In this document: positions 15,049 through 23,680 of the stretch, in pieces
Numbering within the stretch: the first letter of the stretch is position 1
Layout: every line of letters begins with the position of its first letter
Source: Streptomyces sp. D2-8
GTDB taxonomy: Bacteria; Actinomycetota; Actinomycetes; Streptomycetales; Streptomycetaceae
DNA: 64,000 nucleotides
NCBI RefSeq assembly: GCF_023184515.1
Contig: NZ_JAAHBP010000001.1
Location: 496,001 to 560,000, forward strand
Direction of reading: 5' to 3'
Position numbers and translations under genes: made by a program
Notes under the pieces: model-generated
What the model saw: the letters and a program-made list of their open reading frames with translations, nothing else
What the model was told of the DNA's origin: nothing
Databases searched by the model: none

Positions 15049-16188
15049 TCACGCGGAGTCGGGCTGCATCTCCGCGATCATCTCCGCCAACTCCTCAACA
15101 TCAAGATCCGCGGCCTGGCTCGGGAACCAGGACAGACGGAGCCCGTTCTCTGCGGCGTCCTCGGGCAAGCCCATGGCGGTGAGCACGTGACTGGGGGTGT
15201 ACGAGGCGCTCGTGCACGCAGAACCCGTCGCGACGGCGACGTGTTGCTTGAGGCGGACGATGAGTGCCTCGGCGTCCACACCGTCGAAGGACAGGTTGAG
15301 GATGTGCGGGACGGCGTGGTCCTGGTCGCCGTTGATCTGGAATCGAGTCTTAGTCAGTGCGTTCAAGAGTCGGGACCGAAGTTCCGCCGCGCTCCTGCTC
15401 CACTGCTTGTGTTCCTTTTGGAAGATCTTCGCCGCCTCAGCCAGCCCCATGATCAGCGGTACTGGCAATGTCCCCGGGCGTAGCTTTCGCTCCTGACCGC
15501 CACCAAACATGATCGGCTGCAGCGGGAGCCTGTCCCAGCGCCGCCGGCGGGTGACGAGCATCCCAACACCCTTCGGAGCGCCAACCTTGTGGCCGCTGAT
15601 GCTGATCATGTCGATTGGGGCACTCAGATCCTCAGGAACCTTCCCATATCCCTGCGCGGCATCGACGTGCAGGTACGTCGGCGTCTCTCGCAGATGTCCA
15701 GCGAGCTCAGCCACGGGCTGGATGACACCCGTCTCATTGTTTACGTGCATCAGGGAGACGAGGAGTGTGTCCGGGCGTAGCCGCTCCAACACTGCCTCGA
15801 CGGAGACCCTGCCGGATGAGCCGGGCTTGATGAAGTCCACTTCGAAGCCGCGAGTCTGCAAGTGCTCTAGGGGCTCGATCACTGCCTTGTGCTCGATCGC
15901 CGAGGTAATGATGTGGCGTCGATCACTCTGCTCTCCGTGGGGAGCAAGGCCGAGCAAGGCGATGTTGTTGCTCTCAGTGGCACCGCTAGTGAAGATCAAC
16001 TCATCGGATTCGGCGCCGACGGTGCTGGCGAGGTACTCGCGTGCCTGCTGCACCGCACGCTTCGCGCGGGTCCCGTACTCGTGCGTCCGAGAGCCGGCGT
16101 TCCCGAAGTCCTCGGTCATCCAGTGCATCACCACATCGGCCACGCGTGGGTCCACGCGCGTCGTAGCCGCAGCATCGAGATACGTCAC
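15049..16188 (-). CDS. dndA: Cysteine desulfurase DndA
   Basis: This PLP enzyme removes sulfur from L-cysteine and, in the Dnd pathway, passes it on and helps assemble the iron-sulfur cluster of DndC. Seen in the sequence: TYLDAAATTRVDP at the start, TSGATESNNIALLG, an HVDAAQGYGKV segment, the PLP lysine in ISGHKVGAPKG, and the catalytic cysteine in ATGSACTSASYTPSHVL. The GTG pair at 16191/16188 fits known DndA starts; a TTG further upstream (16218) would add ten unlikely residues. It is divergent from dndB with a short shared promoter region. Confidence 0.93.
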   Translation of the reverse strand: MTYLDAAATTRVDPRVADVVMHWMTEDFGNAGSRTHEYGTRAKRAVQQAREYLASTVGAESDELIFTSGATESNNIALLGLAPHGEQSDRRHIITSAIEHKAVIEPLEHLQTRGFEVDFIKPGSSGRVSVEAVLERLRPDTLLVSLMHVNNETGVIQPVAELAGHLRETPTYLHVDAAQGYGKVPEDLSAPIDMISISGHKVGAPKGVGMLVTRRRRWDRLPLQPIMFGGGQERKLRPGTLPVPLIMGLAEAAKIFQKEHKQWSRSAAELRSRLLNALTKTRFQINGDQDHAVPHILNLSFDGVDAEALIVRLKQHVAVATGSACTSASYTPSHVLTAMGLPEDAAENGLRLSWFPSQAADLDVEELAEMIAEMQPDSA

Positions 16189-16231
16189 CACTAGCCCCAC
16201 CACACCTTTGAGCGTCAATCCAGCACGTCCT

Positions 16232-16253
16232 GTACGTCTTTTACCTGACGTAC
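16232..16253. promoter_or_regulatory. Inverted repeat in the dndA/dndB divergent promoter region
   Basis: GTACGTC (16232-16238) and GACGTAC (16247-16253) are perfect 7-bp arms with an 8-bp T-rich spacer, midway between the divergent starts of dndA and dndB. From memory, DndB-type repressors bind palindromes with TACG and CGTA arms; here those arms are 12 bp apart. It is a candidate operator for autoregulation by DndB. Confidence 0.5.
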
Positions 16254-16268
16254 GATAGCGTTACGCAG

Positions 16269-17399
16269 GTGGGATCATCGCCATCTTCGCAACTTGCCGA
16301 CACTGCCACGTCCGCCGGTTTTGACTACATCTTTCCAGCCATCCGGGGCGTTCAGGCGGGCCGTGAGTTCTACGTGTCCATGTGCCCTCTGCGGCTCATC
16401 CCGAAGATCTTCCTGTTCGACGAGGATGAGCTGGCGCCAGAGGTGCGAGCCCAGCGCGTCCTGAACAAGGGACGGCTTCCGGCGCTCACTCGGTACATTG
16501 TCGACAACCCGGACGATTACGTCTTCAGTGCGCTCACTGCATCGGTCGACGGCGAGATGTACTTCGAGAGCATCGCGGACTCCGGCATGGGGATGCGCGC
16601 TGGCCAGATCCGGATTCCCATGGCTGCCCGATTCTTGATCAACGATGGTCAGCATCGGCGGGCGGCGATTGAGCAAGCCCTCAAGGAGAACCCCGACCTC
16701 GGCGAGGAAACGATCGCCGTCGTCTTCTTCCATGACGCTGGGCTGGCCCGCTGCCAGCAGATGTTCGCAGACCTCAACCGACACGCAGTCCGGCCACCAC
16801 GTTCCATCGGCGTGCTCTACGACCACCGTGATGATCTGGCGATCATGGCTCGACTCTTGGCGATGAAGTCCCCTGTCTTCAAGGGGCATGTCGAGATGGA
16901 GAACAGCACTCTGGCTCAACGGTCCCGCAAGCTCTTCACCCTGAGTGCTGTCTACTACGCCACGCAGTCGCTACTGCAAGGGCTGGAGATCAAGAAGGAC
17001 AAGGCCCAGGAGCTGGCAGAGGCATACTGGGAGGCCGTCGACCTTGTGGTTCCTGAGTGGGGAATGGTGCGCAAGCGCGAGCTCGCAGCCCCCGAGGTAC
17101 GCAAGGACTACATCCACAGTCACGGTATCGCCCTGCACGCTCTCGGGCGGATCGGAAACTCGCTCCTGCGGGACTCCGAGTCACCGGAGGAGTGGCACTC
17201 AAAGCTCAAGTGTCTGACTTCGGTTGACTGGTCCCGAACCAACCCGGATTGGGAGGGGCGCGCGCTGATCGGCGGGCGTGTGTCGAAGAGCCACCAAAAC
17301 TTGACTCTGACCGTGAACTACCTGCGTCGTCACATGAAGCTGCAACTCAGTCCGGAAGAGCAGCGTGTAGAGGACGCATACCTGCGAGGAGATGCATGA
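16269..17399 (+). CDS. dndB: DndB, DGQHR-domain regulator of phosphorothioation
   Basis: The DGQHR signature is present (FLINDGQHRRAAI, Asp126), followed by FADLNRHAVRPPRSIGVLYD, typical of DndB. In known systems DndB is not needed for sulfur insertion but represses the dnd operon and limits modification frequency. The length, 376 aa, is normal. GTG 16269 lies 15 bp after the inverted repeat in the divergent promoter. The stop overlaps the dndC start (ATGA). Confidence 0.92.
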   Translation: MGSSPSSQLADTATSAGFDYIFPAIRGVQAGREFYVSMCPLRLIPKIFLFDEDELAPEVRAQRVLNKGRLPALTRYIVDNPDDYVFSALTASVDGEMYFESIADSGMGMRAGQIRIPMAARFLINDGQHRRAAIEQALKENPDLGEETIAVVFFHDAGLARCQQMFADLNRHAVRPPRSIGVLYDHRDDLAIMARLLAMKSPVFKGHVEMENSTLAQRSRKLFTLSAVYYATQSLLQGLEIKKDKAQELAEAYWEAVDLVVPEWGMVRKRELAAPEVRKDYIHSHGIALHALGRIGNSLLRDSESPEEWHSKLKCLTSVDWSRTNPDWEGRALIGGRVSKSHQNLTLTVNYLRRHMKLQLSPEEQRVEDAYLRGDA

Positions 17400-18889
17400 G
17401 CACCCCGAAGTCGTCGGCCCCCTTCCAGGGGAGGGCCCTCGCCGAGGTAGTCGGTGAGCTCACGGAGGAGATCCGCGAGCTCTACACAGCTGACGAGGTG
17501 CCTTGGGTCATCGGTTACAGCGGCGGCAAGGACTCCACCGCCGTACTCCAACTCGTCTGGCTTGCGCTCCAAGGGCTGCCGGACGAGCAGCGCACCAAGC
17601 CAGTGCACGTCATCAGCACGGACACACTGGTTGAAAATCCAGTGGTTGCGGCTTGGGTCACTCAGTCACTTGACACGATGGGGAAGGCGGCGAAGGAGCA
17701 GGGACTGCCTATCGAGCCGCACCGCCTCATCCCTGAAGTTAAGGACACCTTCTGGGTCAACCTCATTGGTAAGGGTTACCCAGCGCCTCGCCCCAAGTTC
17801 CGCTGGTGCACAGAGCGGTTGAAGATCAAGCCGTCGAACGCGTTCATCCGGCGAGTCGTGCGCCGGCACGGTGAGGCAATCCTCGTTCTCGGCATTCGAA
17901 AGACCGAGAGTCAGGCGCGTGCCCGGGCCATGGCGAAGCACGAGAAGCGCCGTGTCCGAGACCGTCTCTCTCCCAACGGAAACCTGCCGAACTCCCTCGT
18001 CTACAGCCCCATTGAAGCGTGGGGCACCGATGAGGTCTGGATGTTCCTGATGCAGTACTCCAACGCATGGGGGCATCGCAATAAGGATCTGCTGACCATG
18101 TACCAGGGGGCATCCGAAGATTCCGAGTGCCCTTTGGTGGTGGACGACACCACGCCGTCCTGCGGTGACAGTCGCTTCGGATGCTGGACTTGCACCCTTG
18201 TGGACAAGGACAAGTCCATGACCGCCATGATCCGCAACGATGAGGAGAAGGAGTGGATGCGGCCCCTCCTCGAGCTCCGCAATGAGCTCGACGACGTGTC
18301 GCAGGAGAAGGAAACCCGCGACTTCCGGCGGATGAACGGCAATGTCCAGCTCTTCCACGACGGCGTCATCCAGGGCCCGTACACGCAAGAAGCGCGTCAG
18401 AAGTGGCTGACGAAGCTGTTGGAAGCGCAGAGTCTCGTGAGGCGGACGGCGCCCGAGAGCGTGCGGGGCATTGAGCTGATCACGGAGGCGGAACTGCACG
18501 AGATCCGCCGTATCTGGGTGTTCGACAAGCATGAAGTCGAGGACACACTGCCGGCGATCTATGAGGCAGCCACGGGCGAGGAGTTCCCGGGCCGGCCTCT
18601 TGATGAGCAGCTGGTCCTCGGGGCTGAAGAGATGGATCTCCTCAAGGAAGTGTGTGACGGCGACGAAATTCACTTCACGATGACGCGTGAGCTCCTCGCG
18701 GTCGAACGGCAGCATCGCACCATGACGAGGCGCTCCGGCCTCTTCAAGGAGCTGGAGAAGGCGATCAAGAAGGGCTTCTACGAGAACGAAGACGACGCCC
18801 TTCAGTTCGCGAAGCGTAAGCAGGCCATCCGCGACGCCGCTCCCACCTACGTGACGCTGGACGAAGAGACCACCGATGCACCTTCATAA
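17396..18889 (+). CDS. dndC: DndC, PAPS-reductase-like sulfurtransferase
   Basis: DndC has ATP pyrophosphatase activity and carries a 4Fe-4S cluster; with DndD and DndE it places sulfur in the DNA backbone. Seen: the PP-loop YSGGKDSTAVLQL (about residues 41-53), WCTERLK, and the downstream cysteines in ECPLVVDD, SCGDSRFGCWTC that would hold the cluster. The length, 497 aa, is typical. ATG 17396 overlaps the dndB stop, and the end overlaps dndD by 14 bp, so the four genes are translationally coupled. Confidence 0.95.
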   Translation: MSTPKSSAPFQGRALAEVVGELTEEIRELYTADEVPWVIGYSGGKDSTAVLQLVWLALQGLPDEQRTKPVHVISTDTLVENPVVAAWVTQSLDTMGKAAKEQGLPIEPHRLIPEVKDTFWVNLIGKGYPAPRPKFRWCTERLKIKPSNAFIRRVVRRHGEAILVLGIRKTESQARARAMAKHEKRRVRDRLSPNGNLPNSLVYSPIEAWGTDEVWMFLMQYSNAWGHRNKDLLTMYQGASEDSECPLVVDDTTPSCGDSRFGCWTCTLVDKDKSMTAMIRNDEEKEWMRPLLELRNELDDVSQEKETRDFRRMNGNVQLFHDGVIQGPYTQEARQKWLTKLLEAQSLVRRTAPESVRGIELITEAELHEIRRIWVFDKHEVEDTLPAIYEAATGEEFPGRPLDEQLVLGAEEMDLLKEVCDGDEIHFTMTRELLAVERQHRTMTRRSGLFKELEKAIKKGFYENEDDALQFAKRKQAIRDAAPTYVTLDEETTDAPS

Positions 18890-20867
18890 GCTTGAACTCC
18901 ACGACTTTGGCGCCTACCGCGGCAAGCAGTCACTCGATCTGAGCGTTGAGCCCGGGCGGCCGATTGTTTTGATCGGAGGCCTCAACGGATGTGGCAAGAC
19001 CACTCTGCTGGATGCCATCCAACTAGTCCTGTACGGCCCGCGGGCGCGGTGCAGCGGGCGGGGTAACCGGTCATATGACTCCTACCTCCGTGAGAGCATC
19101 AACCGCAAGGCCAACAAGTCCGACGGTGCTGAGATCGCGCTAGAATTCTCAATCGTCGTCGATGACCAGGAGCGGCACTACCGAGTGATCCGAAGCTGGC
19201 ATACCAGCGGCAAGCAGCTCAAAGAGTTCCTGAACGTCCTAGTGGACGGCCAGTTCGATCGGATCCTCAGCGACGGCTGGCCCGATCACGTAGAGGACAT
19301 CCTTCCGCTCGAAGTAGCCTCACTCTTCTTCTTCGATGGCGAAAAGATCGAGTCGCTTGCGGACCCCGAGCGGGCAGCCAGCGTCATCGAGTCCGCAGTC
19401 CACTCGCTCCTGGGTGTGAGCACGGTGGAGCAGCTCCGCACCGACCTTCTTGCGCTAGCGCGGCGACAGCGGCTGTCCAATGAAGACCAGGCCATCATCG
19501 ACCACATCCGCGCTCAGGAAGCCGAGCATGAAGCGGCAAGGCAGGAAGCCGCGGACCGCCACCAGGAATTGGGCAGCATCCGGTCGAGGTGTGACCGTCT
19601 CCAGGCGAAACTCGAAAAGAAAGAGAAAGAATTCGAGCGAGCCGGCGGAAAGCTCTTTGAACGCCTGAAGGAACTTGAGGCCAATCGGGAAGCCATCGCC
19701 GAACGCTTGGCGGCACAGCGTACGGCACTGCGTTCCCTAGCGTCGGGTCCGCTTCCTCTCCTCATGCTCCCTCAGCAACTGGCAACCCTCCGTGAACAGG
19801 CAGTTCGGGAAAAGGATGCTGACGATGCCACACGTGTGGTCGGTGTCCTAGAGGAGCGTGACGCGTGGCTCCTCGACCAACTGCCTGCGTCGGTAACGGC
19901 TGCCGTGCGCACGGCTTTGAAGAAGAAGCTGGCCACGGACCGCCAGAAGCGCGAGAGCGCGGCAGAACTCAAGCAAAGCCTGAGTCTTCCGCTTGACGCG
20001 CTTCAGCAATTCTCTGCGCTCGATGAAGCTCTGGCGCGGGATGCATCCCGCGCTCGTGAGCTACTCAAAGAGTCTGCGGAGACGGCTGACCGCCTCGATG
20101 ACGCCGACCGCCTCCTTGCTGGTGTCCCGGATGAGAAACTGATCAAGGACCTTGTTGAGGAGCGCAACGAGGCGATGGATGCACTCGCCGTTGCCAAGGA
20201 TGAACTTAGGCGCTGTGAGGTGCAATGGGAGGAGGCCAAGAGCCGCCACCTTCGCATCGGCGCCGACCTGGAGCGGGCACAGAAGAAGCGAGTCAAGACG
20301 CTGATTGAAATCGAGGAGCTCAATCGAATCGTCGAGTACGCGGAGAGGGCACGCGGCACCCTGGAGAAGTTCGGTGAAGCCTTGCTCCGGCGACACATCA
20401 GTCGTCTAGAAGTCGCTGTCCTCCAGAGCTTCAAGGCATTGATGCGTAAGAGCGGCCTCATCCACGATTTGCGGATCGACACTGCCAATTCCACCCTGAC
20501 CCTCGCGGACTCCGATGGGGAACCCATCGATCCAGGACGGCTCAGCGCAGGCGAACGGCAGCTACTAGCCATCTCGCTGCTCTGGGGTCTTGCCAAGGTT
20601 GCTGGCAATCGACTGCCCAGCGTGATCGATACGCCTCTGGGGCGCCTCGACAGCCGGCACCGTCAGCACTTGGTCGATCGCTACTTCCCGAAGGCTGGTC
20701 GACAAGTTCTCCTGCTGTCCACAGACGAAGAGATCGACGAGAGCCTGCTCGCTCGCTTGAAGCCATCCCTTGCACATACGTACACCCTTGTTCACGACGA
20801 CACCCAGTTCACCACCACCGTCGAGGCTGGGTACTGGTGGACTGCAGGAGCCCCGCATGTCGCTTGA
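18876..20867 (+). CDS. dndD: DndD, SMC/Rad50-like ATPase
   Basis: The Walker A motif (GGLNGCGKTTLL, from about residue 34) is near the N-terminus. A long heptad-rich coiled coil runs through about residues 215-500, and the ABC signature LSAGERQLLAIS and Walker B-like VIDTPLGRLD lie near the C-terminus. This is the Rad50-type layout. DndD is thought to open or nick DNA so that sulfur can be inserted. The 663-aa length is normal. It starts inside dndC and its end overlaps the dndE start. Confidence 0.95.
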   Translation: MHLHKLELHDFGAYRGKQSLDLSVEPGRPIVLIGGLNGCGKTTLLDAIQLVLYGPRARCSGRGNRSYDSYLRESINRKANKSDGAEIALEFSIVVDDQERHYRVIRSWHTSGKQLKEFLNVLVDGQFDRILSDGWPDHVEDILPLEVASLFFFDGEKIESLADPERAASVIESAVHSLLGVSTVEQLRTDLLALARRQRLSNEDQAIIDHIRAQEAEHEAARQEAADRHQELGSIRSRCDRLQAKLEKKEKEFERAGGKLFERLKELEANREAIAERLAAQRTALRSLASGPLPLLMLPQQLATLREQAVREKDADDATRVVGVLEERDAWLLDQLPASVTAAVRTALKKKLATDRQKRESAAELKQSLSLPLDALQQFSALDEALARDASRARELLKESAETADRLDDADRLLAGVPDEKLIKDLVEERNEAMDALAVAKDELRRCEVQWEEAKSRHLRIGADLERAQKKRVKTLIEIEELNRIVEYAERARGTLEKFGEALLRRHISRLEVAVLQSFKALMRKSGLIHDLRIDTANSTLTLADSDGEPIDPGRLSAGERQLLAISLLWGLAKVAGNRLPSVIDTPLGRLDSRHRQHLVDRYFPKAGRQVLLLSTDEEIDESLLARLKPSLAHTYTLVHDDTQFTTTVEAGYWWTAGAPHVA

Positions 20868-21237
20868 GACAGTTCGCCTCTCGCAGACGGCGAAGGAGCA
20901 GCTCATTTGGTTGAAGCGCAACACTGGTCTGACTCAGTGGAACGAGCTGTGCCGGTGGGCGCTGGCCCTGTCGCTCCGGGACTCCTCCACGCCTCTGGTG
21001 AAGGACGTCGTGACTGATTCCAACGTCGAGATGTCGTGGAAGACATTCACCAGTCCGTACGGGGACATCTACCTTGCCCTGCTCAAACAACGGTGCCTCA
21101 TGGACGGCGAGGAGCTCTCCGATGAGGCTGTCGCTCGGACGCTGACCGTCCACCTGCACCGCGGCATCGGCTACCTGCACGGTGGGGGAAGCGACCTCCG
21201 GTCCATCGAGCAACTTGTTTCCACCGCCACGGGGTAA
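20857..21237 (+). CDS. dndE: DndE, DNA-binding subunit of the phosphorothioation complex
   Basis: This small basic protein (126 aa) has the DndE pattern: VRLSQTAKEQLIWLKRNTGL, then NELCRWALALSL, then LHRGIGYLHG near the end. DndE tetramers bind nicked DNA in known systems. ATG 20857 lies within the last codons of dndD. The operon ends here; an 11-bp-stem terminator follows 18 bp later. Confidence 0.92.
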   Translation: MSLETVRLSQTAKEQLIWLKRNTGLTQWNELCRWALALSLRDSSTPLVKDVVTDSNVEMSWKTFTSPYGDIYLALLKQRCLMDGEELSDEAVARTLTVHLHRGIGYLHGGGSDLRSIEQLVSTATG

Positions 21238-21254
21238 CCCTCTACTACGTCTCA

Positions 21255-21291
21255 TCAGGGCCCGCTTCTCCTTCCGGAGGGCGGGCCCTGA
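21255..21291 (+). terminator. dnd operon terminator
   Basis: TCAGGGCCCGC (21255-21265) and GCGGGCCCTGA (21281-21291) form a perfect 11-bp stem, 18 bp after the dndE stop and 11 bp before the IS end. Confidence 0.75.
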
Positions 21292-21354
21292 CGCATTGCC
21301 AGTGTCCCTCCCCTCGTAGCGTGAAGACCATGACTGCAGGGGAAGTTGGGAGTC

Positions 21355-21642
21355 ATGGCGGAGAAGCGACGGAGGTTCGATCCCGAGTTCCGTGAAGGTG
21401 CGGTACGGATCGTGACGGAGACCGGGAAGCCGATCGCCGAGGTCGCGAAGGACCTGGGCATCAACGAGACCACGCTGGCCAGCTGGGTCTCGCGCGCTCG
21501 CCGGGCCGGGACGGCGCCAGCTGGTGAGAGTGACGAGCTGGAGCGGTTGCGGCGGGAGAAAGCCCAGCTCAAGCGGGACAACAATGAACTGGTCATGGAG
21601 CGTGATGTCCTCAAACGCTGCATGGTTCTGTGGGTGAAGTAG
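21355..21642 (+). CDS. IS3-family transposase OrfA
   Basis: The product is a 95-aa DNA-binding part: RRRFDPEFREGAVRIV, an HTH in IAEVAKDLGINETTLASWV, and a leucine-rich coiled coil near the end (ELERLRREKAQLKRDN). ATG 21355 is close to the left inverted repeat. OrfB starts 13 bp before this stop in the -1 frame, so a programmed frameshift or coupling would give the fused transposase; no A-rich slippery run is obvious. Confidence 0.88.
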   Translation: MAEKRRRFDPEFREGAVRIVTETGKPIAEVAKDLGINETTLASWVSRARRAGTAPAGESDELERLRREKAQLKRDNNELVMERDVLKRCMVLWVK

Positions 21643-22550
21643 CCGTGGCGGACCCGTCCCAAGTGGTCGGGGTGATCAGCGACTTCAGGACCGAGCACGG
21701 CATTTCGCACCGCGTCTCGTGCCGAGCCCTGGGCGTGAGCGAGTCGTGGTTCTACAAGCACCGCGCCCGTCGGCCGACCCAGCGTGAAGTACGCCGCCGG
21801 CAGCTGGCCGAGGCGGTGCGGGAGGAGTTCATCGATTCCGGTGGCACCTACGGCTCGCCGAAGATCTGGATCCAGCTGGTGCGGCAGGGCTGGCGGGTCT
21901 CGGTGAACACCATCGCCAAGCTCATGGCCGAACTCGGCCTGGTCGCCCGCAAGGTCCGCCACCGGCGCGGGCTGACCCGGCCGGGGAGGCGACCGGCCGC
22001 CCCGGACTTCGTCAGCCGGGACTTCACCGCCGAAGCGCCCGACCTGGTGTGGTGCGGGGACATGACGGAGATCGAGACCGGTGAGGGCAAGTTGTATCTG
22101 GCCACGGTCATCGACCTGTTCTCCCGTCGTCTGCTCGGCTACGCGATGGGCGCCCACCACGACGCCGGCCTGGTCGTGGCCGCCCTGCACATGGCTGCGG
22201 CCACCCGCGGCGAAAACGTGCGGGGCGTCATCTTCCACACGGACCGCGGCAGCGAGTACGCCTCGCGGAAGTTCCGCCGGGCCTGCCGCAAGCTGGGGGT
22301 TTTCCAGTCCATGGGCCGGGTCGGATCTTGTTTCGACAACGCCGTCAGCGAGGCGTTCAACAGCGTCCTGAAGGTCGAGTACGTCCATCGGCGCGCCTTT
22401 GCCACCCGCGCCGAGGCACGGATCCGGATCGCGACCTGGATCACCGACTTCTACAACGCTCGACGGCTACACAGCGTGTGTGGCTTCAAGAGCCCGATCG
22501 ACTACGAACACGACTACTGGGCCAGCTTCGGCGAGGGGCTGGCTGCATAG
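21630..22550 (+). CDS. IS3-family transposase OrfB (DDE integrase core)
   Basis: The rve-type catalytic residues are in place: Asp144 (VWCGDMTEI), Asp205 (FHTDRGSEY) and Glu241 (NAVSEAFNSVLK), with exactly 35 residues between the second Asp and the Glu. An HTH_21-like segment (YGSPKIWIQL) precedes the core. The length, 306 aa, is full. The stop is 30 bp from the right end of the element. Confidence 0.9.
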   Translation: MGEVAVADPSQVVGVISDFRTEHGISHRVSCRALGVSESWFYKHRARRPTQREVRRRQLAEAVREEFIDSGGTYGSPKIWIQLVRQGWRVSVNTIAKLMAELGLVARKVRHRRGLTRPGRRPAAPDFVSRDFTAEAPDLVWCGDMTEIETGEGKLYLATVIDLFSRRLLGYAMGAHHDAGLVVAALHMAAATRGENVRGVIFHTDRGSEYASRKFRRACRKLGVFQSMGRVGSCFDNAVSEAFNSVLKVEYVHRRAFATRAEARIRIATWITDFYNARRLHSVCGFKSPIDYEHDYWASFGEGLAA

Positions 22551-22648
22551 GAAGGTCTCCACGGTTCGAGGGGATTGACACCAGCAGCTTCGCTCGCTCC
22601 AGCACCATGGGCCAGAGCTTCCTCCACAACCCCTGCAACAATGAACGG

Positions 22649-22673
22649 CCTCACCCGACCTATATAGGTGAGG
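22649..22673. promoter_or_regulatory. Nested inverted repeat ahead of the three-gene operon
   Basis: CCTCACC (22649-22655) pairs with GGTGAGG (22667-22673), and inside lies the perfect 12-bp palindrome ACCTATATAGGT (22658-22669). This is an unusual AT stretch in GC-rich DNA, about 150 bp before the first gene of the sigma-like / GIY-YIG / ATPase operon. It may be an operator or promoter element. Confidence 0.4.
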
Positions 22674-22820
22674 GTCAGTCAGGCGCCGTGTCAAGCAAGG
22701 AGATTCACCTCCGACTGTCAGCGCCATCTAGTACCCTCGCAGGACAACCACATAGCAACGCTTCACCCTTCGGACGCGAGCCACCGCATGGGGCTCGCCG
22801 CCAGACAAGACGGAGCGAAC

Positions 22821-23291
22821 ATGATCAGCCACCCGGTCGAGGGGGCAATCCTCGCGCTGCAAAAGCGCGCCCTGGACACCTGCGACACCTATCAGCTCGA
22901 CAGGATCGATCGCGCCCTCGACGAACTTCTGCGGAACCCCTGCGACGACTCCACACCAGCGGAGCACCGCGCGCGGTCAGCGATGGGGCATGCCTACGAG
23001 GTGCTGGAGCGTCGCAAAATGATCGCCCCCAGCATCTCCCTCGGAGTGCTCTCCTCCGAGCACGGGGCCGTGGACCAGGGCTACCCACTCATCGAAATCC
23101 ACGAATGGCTCCGTGCAGAGCCAGGCATCCCGCAGTCCCAACGCGTCGTACTGCAAGCCCTGGCGCGCGGAGACGATGCCGAGACCCTGGCCACCCGACA
23201 GGGGCTCCCCCTGCTCCGTGCCCGGGAGCGCGTCTCCCGGGCACGCAAGCAGGCTCGCCAACTCTGGGCGGCATCGGTCCAAGCCGCATGA
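22821..23291 (+). CDS. Sigma-70 region 4-like protein, 156 aa
   Basis: The C-terminal ~55 residues read like sigma region 4: IPQSQRVVLQALARGDDAET then LATRQGLPLLRARERVSRAR, with a helix-turn-helix in the last part. No region 2 is seen, so it is not a complete sigma factor. ATG 22821 is used; GGAGCG lies upstream. Its stop overlaps the next start (ATGA). Being first in a coupled operon with a nuclease and a GHKL ATPase, it may be the operon's regulator or a DNA-binding adaptor. This is inference from order. Confidence 0.55.
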   Translation: MISHPVEGAILALQKRALDTCDTYQLDRIDRALDELLRNPCDDSTPAEHRARSAMGHAYEVLERRKMIAPSISLGVLSSEHGAVDQGYPLIEIHEWLRAEPGIPQSQRVVLQALARGDDAETLATRQGLPLLRARERVSRARKQARQLWAASVQAA

Positions 23292-23680
23292 GACCACGAC
23301 TTCTCCGCCTGAGGCCCTGGCTCATACGGGCACTCATCCCACCTCAAGTAGTCGGCAGCTACGTGCTCTATACGCCCGCAGGCGTGCCCCGATACGTCGG
23401 ACGCAGCGACACCGACATCCGCCGGCGACTGCTACGTCACTGCAGCGACCAGCGTGGCGCGTACTTCACGTACGACGTACACAACAGCCCGGCCAATGCC
23501 TTCGAGATGGAGTGTGCCCTGTTCCACGCACTCTCTCCTCAACTGACCAACCGCATCCACCCAGATCGGCCGGACTTCCACGAGACCGCTTGCGTGTTCT
23601 GCCAGTCAGAGCAACAAGCAGCCCGACAGTTTCGCCATCTGCACCAGCCTTCCGCCCCCAACAGTGAGGTCCTGTCATGA
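23288..23680 (+). CDS. GIY-YIG endonuclease domain protein, 130 aa
   Basis: The GIY-YIG core is seen as GSYVLYTPAG (residues ~22-31), then PRYVGRSDTDIRRRLLRH with the conserved Arg, and the glutamate in NAFEMECALFHAL. A CVFCQ cysteine pair lies near the end. These enzymes cut DNA with one Tyr/Arg/Glu metal site. The basic first 15 residues could hold DNA. It starts at ATG 23288 overlapping the upstream stop, and its own stop overlaps the ATPase start. The tight coupling suggests nuclease and ATPase act together. Confidence 0.75.
   Translation: MRPRLLRLRPWLIRALIPPQVVGSYVLYTPAGVPRYVGRSDTDIRRRLLRHCSDQRGAYFTYDVHNSPANAFEMECALFHALSPQLTNRIHPDRPDFHETACVFCQSEQQAARQFRHLHQPSAPNSEVLS

Larger units (their letters stand above)
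21303..22580 (+). mobile_element. Intact IS3-family insertion sequence, 1,278 bp
   Basis: The terminal inverted repeats are about 27 bp with 22 matches: the left end begins TGTCCCTCCCCTCG (21303) and the right end, read inward, begins TGTCAATCCCCTCG (22580). Both continue to a shared AGACC. The element is flanked by CCAG at 21299-21302 and 22581-22584, a 4-bp target duplication. Both transposase frames are open, so it looks recently inserted and probably active. It sits right behind the dnd terminator without breaking a recognised gene. Confidence 0.88.
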
